Source: an uncultured Chloroflexota bacterium
GTDB lineage: Bacteria > Chloroflexota > Anaerolineae > Aggregatilineales > Phototrophicaceae
Direction of reading: 5' to 3'
Assembly (NCBI GenBank): GCA_937870805.1
Contig: CALMZT010001024.1
Coordinates: forward strand, 1-5,299
Length of the DNA: 5,299 bases
Shown here: in pieces, positions 1 to 5,299 of the stretch
How the letters are laid out: every line of letters begins with the position of its first letter
How positions within the stretch are numbered: the stretch's first letter is position 1
Program-made: the position numbers and the translations under genes
Notes under the pieces: generated by a model
What the model saw: only the letters and a program-made list of their open reading frames with translations
What the model was told of the DNA's origin: nothing
Databases searched by the model: none

Positions 1-50
1 GATGTACCTGTGAGGTCGGCAACCCATTGTTCATTCGTGCGATCAATCAT
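1..50 (-). CDS. N-terminus of a possible sigma-70-family (ECF-like) factor, cut by the window edge
   Basis: Only 16 complete codons are present, starting with ATG at 50-48 and open to the edge; they read MIDRTNEQWVADLTGT. From memory, the pattern R-[ST]-N-E-Q-W-x-A-D-L resembles the N-terminus of some sigma-70-family regulators in Chloroflexota, but 16 residues cannot settle this. The ATG lies 4 bases after the TAA stop of the zinc-ribbon/FHA gene on the same strand, and no clear Shine-Dalgarno sequence precedes it, so translation is probably coupled to the upstream gene. If it is a sigma factor, pairing with an FHA protein would suggest a phosphorylation-linked transcription switch, which is inference. 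It could equally be any other protein with a similar start. Confidence 0.45.
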   Translation of the reverse strand, partial: MIDRTNEQWVADLTGT

Positions 51-54
51 GACA

Positions 55-573
55 TTACGTGATCGGTGACGCGGCGCGTTCAAAGGTCACGCGCAGCACC
101 AGATGCCCTAAGCGTACATCATCGCCATCGCGCAGCACACGCGGTTGGTTGGCGACTAAACGCTGCCCGTTCAAAAATGTACCGTTCGGGCTGCCCTGAT
201 CGACAATGCTCAACGAGCCATTGCGGCGTACAATCGTCGCGTGCCGCCGAGAAACGCCTTTTTCAATCGCGCCGTGATCGCGCAGGTCAATATCAGGCGA
301 AATCCCTGTCGCCGGGTCTTGCCGCCCAATAACGAGTTCTTCGATCCGTTCGGCATCGAACACAAATGAGGTACTTGTATCCGGCACCGTCAGCACCAGA
401 TTCATCCGCGCATTAAAGCGTGCTGTCCCCCAACGTGGCACGCTGTCTTCAAAGTCAGTATCACTGAGGGCGCGGGTGGCGGTAGGCTGGACAGTTTCCA
501 GCAGCGTACCGCAGTAGGTGCAGATTTTAGTGTTCTCTGGCACCTGATGTTTGCAATTCGGACATTCAATCAC
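55..573 (-). CDS. Zinc-ribbon and FHA domain protein (phosphothreonine-binding signalling adaptor)
   Basis: A 172-residue cytoplasmic protein if started at the GTG at 573-571. Residues 4-21 form a short zinc ribbon with four cysteines (CPNC at 4-7, CTYC at 18-21). A T/S/D-rich linker follows, then an FHA domain over about residues 60-168. Its signatures are intact: GR at 83-84, SRRH at 108-111 and NGTFLNG at 130-136, which are the loop residues that contact phosphothreonine in the family. It probably recognises a protein phosphorylated by a Ser/Thr kinase; the partner is not visible. Start choice: GGGGAGG (587-581) lies 7 bases before the GTG but only one base before the ATG at 579, so GTG is favoured; the ATG start would add two residues. 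An open frame continues to an ATG at 687, but the added residues are unlike the family and precede the likely promoter. Confidence 0.92.
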   Translation of the reverse strand: MIECPNCKHQVPENTKICTYCGTLLETVQPTATRALSDTDFEDSVPRWGTARFNARMNLVLTVPDTSTSFVFDAERIEELVIGRQDPATGISPDIDLRDHGAIEKGVSRRHATIVRRNGSLSIVDQGSPNGTFLNGQRLVANQPRVLRDGDDVRLGHLVLRVTFERAASPIT

Positions 574-580
574 CGCCATT

Positions 581-587
581 CCTCCCC
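581..587 (-). promoter_or_regulatory. Shine-Dalgarno sequence that decides the FHA gene start
   Basis: On the minus strand this reads GGGGAGG. Seven bases separate it from the GTG at 573, which is normal spacing, and one base separates it from the ATG at 579, which is too close. It therefore supports initiation at GTG and argues against the far-upstream ATG at 687. Confidence 0.65.
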
Positions 588-607
588 AATACTGCTCAAC
601 GTCATTT

Positions 608-638
608 ATTATAGCCATTATAAACCATGCTTCCGCAA
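608..638 (-). promoter_or_regulatory. Probable promoter for the FHA gene, with two TATAAT boxes
   Basis: The minus strand has two perfect TATAAT hexamers, at 622-617 and 613-608. A TTGCGG at 638-633 (4 of 6 matches to TTGACA) lies 19 bases upstream of the second box. A transcript starting near 600 would have a leader of roughly 25 bases with the Shine-Dalgarno sequence well placed. The -35 element is weak and the spacing is long, so the call rests mainly on the -10 boxes and their position. Confidence 0.45.
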
Positions 639-712
639 GACGCATGATAATGTTAGCGACAATTTCTGTGAAAATCTCAATTATCACATTCGCTGTAGCG
701 CTTGCGAACCGC

Positions 713-718
713 TAGAAT
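713..718 (+). promoter_or_regulatory. Weak candidate -10 element for the membrane-protein gene
   Basis: TAGAAT matches TATAAT at five of six positions and lies about 30 bases before the ATG at 749. No good -35 sequence is found 16-18 bases upstream. Some promoter is expected here because the flanking genes diverge, but this exact site is tentative. Confidence 0.25.
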
Positions 719-748
719 TAGTGTCAAGAGGTCGATGGATGAGGTTCA

Positions 749-1372
749 ATGGCTGTTGACTTAGACATCAAATGGGCGCGTTTCGTTTCCAATATCGTGA
801 GTCCGCCAGTCGTTTGGGGCATCTTTGCGATTTTCCTCGCCGCGCGTGAAGCAGCACAGCTTACGGCGATAGACGGACAGCCTTCGCGCGTCTGGCAAGC
901 GCTGTTGTGGGCGCTGATCTATGTGCTGCTGGTGTGCGTGATGCCAGTGATGTTCATCGCCATGCGTGTGCGGCAGGGCAAGATCACCGACATTCACATG
1001 CCGCTGCGCCATGAGCGTTTTGCGCCATTTATGGCGACGCTGGCGGGCGCGGTCATCACGTCGATACTGCTGTATCTGATGCAAGCCACACGTTCAATGC
1101 AGCTATTAAGTTTAGCGACGATTCTGCAAGTCGCGCTGATGTCAGTCATTACACTCTATTGGCAAATCAGTGTCCACATGATCGGCATCAGCGGCGCGGT
1201 GGTGCTGGTCGGTCTGTGGTTTGGTGTGCTGTACGGTGCGCTGCTGTCTCCGTTGATTGCCATTGTCGCAATGGCGCGCCTGGTATTAAAGCGCCATACG
1301 CTGACGCAAGTCCTCGTCGGGGCGCTGGTGGGTTCGCTTTCGATTGCCGCATTCGCCATGCTGTTTGGCTAG
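749..1372 (+). CDS. PAP2-superfamily integral membrane protein, possibly a lipid phosphatase, with a divergent active site
   Basis: A 207-residue hydrophobic protein with about six membrane helices (near residues 18-33, 50-72, 94-112, 115-138, 145-175 and 187-206). The order of motifs resembles the PAP2 phosphatase superfamily. K78 and R87 lie in KITDIHMPLRHER, recalling the K-x6-RP motif; ISVH at 140-143 replaces PSGH; R177-x5-H183-x3-Q187 follows the R-x5-H-x3-D motif, with glutamine in place of the aspartate. In the family these residues remove phosphate from membrane lipids or isoprenoid pyrophosphates. The two histidines and the arginine remain, so activity is possible but not assured. 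A TGA lies nine bases before the ATG, so this is the earliest start; a short GAGG (741-744) sits four bases ahead of it. Only 41 bases separate it from the downstream Uma2 gene, and no promoter is evident between them. Confidence 0.7.
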   Translation: MAVDLDIKWARFVSNIVSPPVVWGIFAIFLAAREAAQLTAIDGQPSRVWQALLWALIYVLLVCVMPVMFIAMRVRQGKITDIHMPLRHERFAPFMATLAGAVITSILLYLMQATRSMQLLSLATILQVALMSVITLYWQISVHMIGISGAVVLVGLWFGVLYGALLSPLIAIVAMARLVLKRHTLTQVLVGALVGSLSIAAFAMLFG

Positions 1373-1400
1373 AGTGTGTTAGAAGCAAGCTAGTCGAGAT

Positions 1401-1405
1401 AGGAG
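1401..1405 (+). promoter_or_regulatory. Ribosome binding site fixing the true start of the Uma2 gene
   Basis: AGGAG ends eight bases before the ATG at 1414. This marks 1414 as the original start, although the frame beginning there stops at 1561-1563 because of the frameshift. Confidence 0.7.
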
Positions 1406-1413
1406 CGTGAGAG

Positions 1414-1976
1414 ATGGTGCTGCAAATCAAACCCCTGACGGTTGAGGCTTTTGAAGAATTTATTCGCCTGCCAGAGAACATAGATCGTGACTTTGAGTAT
1501 ATTGGGGAGAAATTTTTGAAGTGGTGCCTAATCCAAAATCTTCAAAATTTGGGGCGCGAATGAGTGGCTTTGTGTTCATGTATCTTTCCCGTAATGATAT
1601 TGGTCATTTCACAGGTGCTGATGGCGGGTACATGGTCTCTGGAGAACGTTACATCCCAGATGTGGGCTTCATTCGTTACGACAGACAACGTGAATTGTTA
1701 TCTGTTGAAGGCTACAATCCGCTGCCGCCTGATCTCGCCGTCGAAGTCTTATCGCCGTCCAACACTGATGACAAGATGCGCGTCAAAATTGCCAATTATC
1801 TTTTGGCAGGCACATTCGTTTGGGTTGTCGACCCCGAAGATAAAGCCGTTGAAGTCTATGCCCCAGGTAAACCTGTGAAAATTTTGACTGTTGATGGCAT
1901 ACTCGACGGTGGAGATGTGCTGCCAGAGTTTACGTTGGCAGTGAAAGATATTTTCGCTGAGAAATCCGAAGCATAA
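1414..1976 (+). pseudogene. Uma2 family endonuclease (DUF820, PD-(D/E)XK fold) with a one-base frameshift
   Basis: Reading from the ATG at 1414 gives a Uma2-like N-terminus (about 31 residues, ending FEYIG), then unrelated residues and a TGA at 1561-1563. The rest of the family sequence continues in another frame (nominally from GTG 1521) to the TAA at 1974-1976. Adding one G to GGGG at 1504-1507 restores a continuous 187-residue protein with the junction FEYIGGEIFEVVPNP, the usual Uma2 length. The restored protein has IPDVGF (D83), PDLAVEVLSP (D107, E111), a basic stretch with K121, and FVWVVDPEDKAVEVY (136-149), all typical of this nuclease-like family. Uma2 genes are often numerous in Chloroflexota and cyanobacteria, and their substrate is unknown. 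Whether the defect is real, a sequencing error or bypassed by slippage cannot be told here. The downstream frame is closed by TGA at 1494-1496, so the two frames overlap by only 67 bases. Confidence 0.85.
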
Positions 1977-2002
1977 AACCAGCGTGGCAAAAGTCAGGAT
2001 TT

Positions 2003-2035
2003 GGAGGGATTTAGTGCGTCTAAATCCCTCCTTTT
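2003..2035 (+). terminator. Rho-independent terminator with a perfect 12-bp stem
   Basis: GGAGGGATTTAG (2003-2014) pairs perfectly with CTAAATCCCTCC (2020-2031) around a five-base TGCGT loop and is followed by TTTT at 2032-2035. It begins 26 bases after the Uma2 stop and lies between two convergent genes. The T run favours the plus strand. On the minus strand the hairpin is followed by only a short AAATCC stretch, so it would be a weaker terminator for the lipoprotein gene, although the same stem still forms. Confidence 0.85.
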
Positions 2036-2043
2036 GTGGTTGG

Positions 2044-3813
2044 TTAGAAGTAGCTGCCGATAATGTCTAACAGATTAGTGATGGTGCTGGCGTCGCCGGA
2101 CTGTACGCGCGTCTGGCTGGCGCGGGCAATGGCACTCAAGGTATTGATGTCGGCATCTTCCCCGTAAGCAATCGGGATGACGATCACTGGATTGAGCGAG
2201 TCGCGCGATGCTTCGATAGCTCGTGTCACCTGGTTAAGCGTCGTGCCGCTGTCACCTGTATCCGCGCCGTCGCTCAGCAAGATCACCGCGCGGATGCGTT
2301 CTTCGTCCGGCTCATCAGACATAATATTGACCGCCTCTAGCAGTGCGCCATACAGTTCTGTGCCGCCATCTGCTCGCAAGCCGCGAATGTTGGAATACAA
2401 CTGGTTTTGCGCCGACTCATAATTTTCCAACTCCACACGATAGTCAATTTCGTCGTCAAAGAGCATCAAGCCGACGCGGTTGGTGGACTCCATACCCTCA
2501 AGGAACGCCAGTGCGGCTTCGACTGCCTGACCGATTTTGTCGTCAGTCTGCATCGAGCCGGAGGTATCCATCACGATCATGATGTCTGCCTGCTTTTTAA
2601 CCAGCGACCAGCTTTGTTGAATCGCGGCGATGACGGCTGGCTCAGGTACGTCCAGAATCGTCGCCGGCCCTTCTACCGTGATGCCGTTTTCGGGCACGAA
2701 GGGGAAGCCTAATTCCACATCAGGGTTCGCTGGACGGAAGTTGTTTTCCATGACAATTTGCTGCACAGGAGGCGTCAGCATATACTCGGTGAACACGCGC
2801 GCGGCTTCCCGCTGATCGGCTGTTGTCCAGCCGCCTTGAGCCTCATCAATTTGTACAATGCCAAAGGGATGTTCATGCCAGAACGTGCCTTCGCGGGGAT
2901 AGAGAGCGACGAGGCGTTCCGGCGGCTGAGTCTGCGTTAAGCCGCGATTGATGCGGATGAGATCATTTTCTTCCAACGCCACAAAGTCCAGATAATCGGG
3001 ACCTTGCGCGATGTAATCGACAAACTCAGTGGTGCGACGAGAGTAGTGACGGATCAGCGCTTCGATATTGCGCACACCCTGCTGCACGTCGGGGTCGTTG
3101 ACCTGTTCTAAACCGATCCTCCGTCCGGTGAAGCCATCGGCACGCGCCGACGCATAAAACTCTGCGATCAGCGTGGAAAGCGCGGTGGAGCTAATTAATG
3201 GGTCGGTGTGCCCATAGTACACGGTGCGTCGTCCGTTGGGGATGCCGTAATCTGCCCAACCGTTGGGGCTGTTCAACACGTCCAGCAGCTCTGCCCAGCC
3301 GATTTCGTCATAGCCGACAGTATTGCGAATGGCTTGGATGCGGCTTTCCCAGATCGCCATAACTACAGCCGCTAACGCTGTGGGCTGTACCGTCGCCAGA
3401 TCAAAAATCTGCCGCCCGCTTTGATAATTCGCCAGTGCCAGCCAATGACTGACTGACGGTGCGAAAATGGTGGGGCGCGCGACGTTTTCGTTATTGGGTG
3501 CGATGAAGGCATTGACGACGCCTTGCATCACTGTTCCCGACGAGCCATCGTCGCCTGTGATGTAGATGGGGCGTTCATCTTGCCCCAATGGTTGCCCGGT
3601 GATCGGGTTGCGCCCTTCAGCATAGGCGCGGTTGAAGTCGTCCATCACCTGCGGCATAAATGGCGCGAATTCCGGCGCATACAGGATTGAAATCTGTATC
3701 GCGTTCGCCGGGATGTTGCTGGTCGATGCGCCTGTACCGCCACCCTGACAGGCATCGAGGATCAGCGCGAGGGTAGTGAGTAGTATCCAGAAAGAGAGCG
3801 AGATTTTTCGCAT
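2044..3813 (-). CDS. Lipoprotein fusing an extracellular substrate-binding domain to a von Willebrand factor A domain
   Basis: A 589-residue protein predicted to be exported and lipid-anchored. A basic and hydrophobic signal (residues 1-21) ends in LDAC, with C22 as the likely modified cysteine, followed by a G/T/S-rich linker. Residues 40-400 resemble a periplasmic-type solute-binding domain, with ISILYAPEFAPF near 42 and GDDGSSGT further on. Residues 410-588 are a VWA domain with a complete metal-ion-dependent adhesion site: D416-T-S418-G-S420, T485 in GGTEL, and D515 in LLSDGAD. The same two-domain arrangement is known in actinobacteria and Chloroflexota; its ligand is unknown. No permease or ATPase gene is adjacent, so a sensing or adhesion role is as likely as transport. 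AGGAG at 3824-3820, six bases before the ATG, overlaps the stop of the AlkZ-like gene. The aspartate at -2 of the lipobox is unusual. Confidence 0.93.
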   Translation of the reverse strand: MRKISLSFWILLTTLALILDACQGGGTGASTSNIPANAIQISILYAPEFAPFMPQVMDDFNRAYAEGRNPITGQPLGQDERPIYITGDDGSSGTVMQGVVNAFIAPNNENVARPTIFAPSVSHWLALANYQSGRQIFDLATVQPTALAAVVMAIWESRIQAIRNTVGYDEIGWAELLDVLNSPNGWADYGIPNGRRTVYYGHTDPLISSTALSTLIAEFYASARADGFTGRRIGLEQVNDPDVQQGVRNIEALIRHYSRRTTEFVDYIAQGPDYLDFVALEENDLIRINRGLTQTQPPERLVALYPREGTFWHEHPFGIVQIDEAQGGWTTADQREAARVFTEYMLTPPVQQIVMENNFRPANPDVELGFPFVPENGITVEGPATILDVPEPAVIAAIQQSWSLVKKQADIMIVMDTSGSMQTDDKIGQAVEAALAFLEGMESTNRVGLMLFDDEIDYRVELENYESAQNQLYSNIRGLRADGGTELYGALLEAVNIMSDEPDEERIRAVILLSDGADTGDSGTTLNQVTRAIEASRDSLNPVIVIPIAYGEDADINTLSAIARASQTRVQSGDASTITNLLDIIGSYF

Positions 3814-3819
3814 TTGTAA

Positions 3820-3824
3820 CTCCT
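3820..3824 (-). promoter_or_regulatory. Ribosome binding site overlapping the upstream stop codon
   Basis: AGGAG on the minus strand lies six bases from the lipoprotein ATG. Its first two bases fall inside the TAG stop (3825-3823) of the AlkZ-like gene, so ribosomes ending the first gene reach the start site of the second. This supports one coupled transcript. Confidence 0.8.
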
Positions 3825-4983
3825 ATCTACCTTTCCATGATAGGGCATGACATGTCATGCCCCCTACAACAATCTTTAACTCTACATTCGTCTCCAAGAA
3901 CATACCCAAAAGTTTCGCCTCTGCCTCGATTTGCTGCATGATGTGCGCGGGCTGCGGCATGAATAATTCGACGGAGACAGTCGTTTTAGCGCGCTTTTCT
4001 TCGTATTCCCACACACCTTTGATCTGTCCATTGACTAACACGACAGGCGATACCCAACCCGACGTGCGATACACTTTCGCCTCAAGCGCTTTATTGCGCA
4101 AGTAGCGGCTGTGATAATGCATGGACAGCGCGTAAACGTCAAAGTTCGGCAGCAGGCGCACGGTGTCGGGTTTGGAAAATGTGCTGACGTGTGTCGCATC
4201 CGATTTCAGCATCAGCGCTTTTGTGCCTTCGACGTTGACTTCTTCCAGTTCGTCGGCAAGCAGCGCAAACCATTTTTTGGCAGGCGCGGGCTGGATACCC
4301 CACCAACGCGCAAAATCCTCGCGTGTCGCGGGCGCGTAGGTGGAGAGATAGCGCTGCAAAATGGTCTTCTGCGCTTCTTGGGTGTCGATCTCTTGCCAGG
4401 CGCCGAGCCACGACCTGGGATTGGTAAACGTCACCGCGCGCCCTTGATTGGGTCCAAAACACAAATAGCCATGATACGCAGCAGGTTTCAGCAGAGCACC
4501 CCAACCAGACAGCAGCAAATCGTGTAAGTGCGGCGTGTTCGTCTGCTCGGCAATCGCGTCGGCAAGCTCCTCGCGCGTCAAAATCTTCCCATCAAGCACT
4601 TTCGGAACATTGTTGATAATGGCGTTGATTTCGTCCAAGGTGATCTTAAAGTATCTGAGCCACGCGCCTTTGGTGTAGCTGTCGCGCGTGCTGCTGGCGG
4701 CGGCGTAGAGCGGCAAATCATCGGCAGACACGAGATGCAGCGTACCGCGCATCACCCACCCTTTCACCAACGTTTTGTCCTGCCACAGGGCATTTTGAAC
4801 GTCATGTGATTTCACATCCTGCACGCGAACCCATAACGTTAATTCTGCCGCTGACATGACCTGCGCTTGCACGCCGCACAACTGGCGCACTACGCGCAGC
4901 ATTTGCGACTTTTCGGCACGTTCGTAGAGATGATGTTTATGGGCGCGCCATGCGCTGGCTTGTTCCCAGGTGAGTTCGAGCAT
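3823..4983 (-). CDS. AlkZ/YcaQ-type winged-helix DNA glycosylase homologue (HTH_42 family)
   Basis: A 386-residue cytoplasmic protein with family hallmarks along its length: LCGVQAQVMSAAELTLWVRV near 35-54, LVKGWVMRGTLHLVSADDLPLY near 72-91, RLLPNFDVYALS near 276-287 and SPVVLVNGQIKGVWEYE near 313-327. Characterised members are AlkZ, which excises azinomycin-DNA adducts and confers self-resistance, and E. coli YcaQ, an interstrand-crosslink glycosylase. AlkZ uses a Q-x-Q catalytic motif; here Q39-A40-Q41 matches it, whereas YcaQ has Q-x-D. A base-excision role on bulky or crosslinked lesions is therefore plausible but inferred. The start at 4983 gives the usual family N-terminus but lacks a visible Shine-Dalgarno sequence. 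The last residues (about 374-381) are encoded by a perfect 20-bp palindrome, so the tail probably arose from a repeat insertion. Co-transcribed with the SBP-VWA lipoprotein. Confidence 0.9.
   Translation of the reverse strand: MLELTWEQASAWRAHKHHLYERAEKSQMLRVVRQLCGVQAQVMSAAELTLWVRVQDVKSHDVQNALWQDKTLVKGWVMRGTLHLVSADDLPLYAAASSTRDSYTKGAWLRYFKITLDEINAIINNVPKVLDGKILTREELADAIAEQTNTPHLHDLLLSGWGALLKPAAYHGYLCFGPNQGRAVTFTNPRSWLGAWQEIDTQEAQKTILQRYLSTYAPATREDFARWWGIQPAPAKKWFALLADELEEVNVEGTKALMLKSDATHVSTFSKPDTVRLLPNFDVYALSMHYHSRYLRNKALEAKVYRTSGWVSPVVLVNGQIKGVWEYEEKRAKTTVSVELFMPQPAHIMQQIEAEAKLLGMFLETNVELKIVVGGMTCHALSWKGR
3843..3862. repeat. Perfect 20-bp palindrome inside the 3' end of the AlkZ-like gene
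   Basis: GGGCATGACATGTCATGCCC is identical to its reverse complement. On the minus strand it is preceded by GTTGTAGGG and followed by TATC. It resembles, from memory, short palindromes scattered between genes in Chloroflexota and cyanobacteria. It encodes roughly residues 374-381 of the AlkZ-like protein, with the stop 18 bases further on. There is no T run, so it does not look like a terminator. Confidence 0.8.
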
Positions 4984-4996
4984 AGTTTTTGGTTTA

Positions 4997-5021
4997 CAGT
5001 TGTCAGTTATCAGTTGTCAGT
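4997..5021. repeat. Heptanucleotide tandem repeat, CAGTT(G/A)T
   Basis: Three units, CAGTTGT, CAGTTAT and CAGTTGT, are followed by a partial CAGT. On the minus strand the array reads as ACTGACAACTG-like units, 14 bases before the AlkZ-like start codon. It resembles the short tandemly repeated repetitive (STRR) sequences known from cyanobacteria. A related, degenerate AACTG-rich tract lies at 5128-5160. Confidence 0.75.
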
Positions 5022-5054
5022 GGAAACCACCAGCTTAAAGCTATTTAGATTTTA

Positions 5055-5140
5055 ACAGTTAAGTTCAAAGTTTAGCGTCACTCGTAGGGGCGAACCAACG
5101 TGTTCGCCCGTCAACGGCATAAGTCTTAGTTGTTAACTGT
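5055..5140. repeat. Possible small MITE-like element: 8-bp inverted repeats around a hairpin
   Basis: ACAGTTAA (5055-5062) and its reverse complement TTAACTGT (5133-5140) are placed almost symmetrically about the hairpin at 5088-5109; their midpoint is within one base of its centre. No target-site duplication is visible. AACTG motifs are frequent in this gap, so the arrangement may be chance. Confidence 0.3.
5088..5109. repeat. GTAGGGG-type intergenic hairpin
   Basis: GGGCGAAC (5088-5095) pairs perfectly with GTTCGCCC (5102-5109) around a six-base CAACGT loop, preceded by CGTAG and one more G. The form GTAGGGGCGAAC...GTTCGCCC is one I recall as dispersed in Chloroflexota and cyanobacterial intergenic DNA. 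It shares the GTAGGG lead with the palindrome at 3843-3862. There is no T run on either side. Confidence 0.75.
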
Positions 5141-5163
5141 CTACTGAAAAACTGATGACTCCT

Positions 5164-5299
5164 CTATCGTCCCTGAATAAACCATTGCACTAAACTCTGT
5201 GCATCGGTGCGCGTGGGCGCTTGCACGCTGAAATCCAGCGGCGGCGTGAGTAGAATGCCAAACGCCTGCCCTGCTGCGAATAAGGTTTCTGTGCCTGTT
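5164..5299 (-). CDS. C-terminus of an unrecognised protein, cut by the window edge
   Basis: On the minus strand one frame is open from the window edge to a TAG at 5166-5164, giving 44 residues that begin TGTETLFAAGQAFGILLTPP and end VQWFIQGR. The composition looks like a real protein end, with hydrophobic and helical patches and no low-complexity sequence. The same strand has stop-free reading elsewhere over this short stretch, so coding is likely but not certain. I do not recognise the family. The gap to the AlkZ-like gene downstream is about 180 bases and repeat-filled, so shared transcription is not evident. Confidence 0.55.
   Translation of the reverse strand, partial: TGTETLFAAGQAFGILLTPPLDFSVQAPTRTDAQSLVQWFIQGR

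Larger units (their letters stand above)
4984..5163. other. Non-coding gap carrying short repeats
   Basis: About 180 AT-richer bases lie between two minus-strand genes. They hold heptanucleotide tandem repeats next to the AlkZ-like start, a GTAGGGG-type hairpin at 5088-5109, an inverted ACAGTTAA/TTAACTGT pair around it, and a degenerate AACTG-rich tract at 5128-5160. The promoter for the AlkZ-lipoprotein operon should lie here, but I found no convincing -35/-10 pair; CTGACA sequences inside the repeats are the nearest -35 matches. Confidence 0.6.

Noticed and set aside
580..687. Extending the FHA protein by up to 36 N-terminal residues to the ATG at 687
   Set aside because: The added residues come from AT-rich intergenic DNA containing the likely promoter, and a good Shine-Dalgarno sequence supports the start at 573.
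547..759. Plus-strand small protein of 70 codons across the divergent region
   Set aside because: It overlaps the FHA start, the putative promoters and the start of the membrane-protein gene, and has no recognisable features or ribosome binding site.
1504..1518. Programmed -1 ribosomal frameshifting in the Uma2 gene
   Set aside because: The in-frame codons GAG AAA TTT TTG do not form a canonical X-XXY-YYZ slippery heptamer, and I saw no clear downstream stimulatory hairpin.
1521..1976. Treating the GTG at 1521 as a genuine start of a shorter Uma2 protein
   Set aside because: It lacks a ribosome binding site and drops N-terminal family sequence that is present just upstream in another frame with its own AGGAG and ATG.
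3843..3862. Transcription terminator or operator for the lipoprotein gene
   Set aside because: There is no T run after the stem, and the lipoprotein gene appears coupled to the upstream gene; a regulator binding site inside coding DNA cannot be supported from sequence alone.
4111..4527. Plus-strand open frame of 138 codons opposite the AlkZ-like gene
   Set aside because: It is antisense to a clearly conserved coding sequence, has no ribosome binding site, and its composition (many R, Q and G) is typical of a shadow frame.
4997..5021. CRISPR array
   Set aside because: The units are seven bases with no spacers, and no cas gene is present.

Overview
The window looks like chromosomal DNA from a Chloroflexota bacterium, probably Anaerolineae-like. 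This is an inference from gene content: a zinc-ribbon/FHA protein, a lipoprotein fusing a substrate-binding domain to a VWA domain, a Uma2/DUF820 nuclease, an AlkZ-type winged-helix protein, and short GTAGGGG-type palindromes between genes. Base composition is moderately GC-rich, with AT-richer gaps. No rRNA, tRNA, CRISPR array or transposase was found.

Layout. Positions 1-579 hold two minus-strand genes: the first codons of a gene that may encode a sigma-70-like factor (1-50), and upstream of it a zinc-ribbon/FHA protein (55-573). A divergent intergenic region (580-748) probably carries promoters both ways. On the plus strand follow a six-helix PAP2-superfamily membrane protein (749-1372) and a Uma2 endonuclease gene (1414-1976) broken by an apparent one-base deletion in a G run. 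A strong hairpin terminator (2003-2035) ends this pair and separates it from the convergent minus-strand genes. Those are an AlkZ/YcaQ-type glycosylase homologue (4983-3823), then, 9 bases downstream, a 589-residue SBP-VWA lipoprotein (3813-2044). A non-coding gap (4984-5163) holds heptanucleotide repeats and a hairpin. The C-terminal 44 codons of another minus-strand gene run off the right edge.

How the genes relate. FHA domains bind phosphothreonine, so the left-hand pair suggests Ser/Thr-phosphorylation signalling, possibly tied to transcription. The AlkZ-like and SBP-VWA genes are almost certainly one transcript, because the ribosome binding site of the second abuts the stop codon of the first, but their products have no obvious shared pathway. 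No convincing new multi-gene system is visible. The points most worth checking are the Uma2 frameshift, a perfect 20-bp palindrome read as the C-terminal tail of the AlkZ-like protein, and the unexplained pairing of a DNA-repair homologue with a surface lipoprotein.
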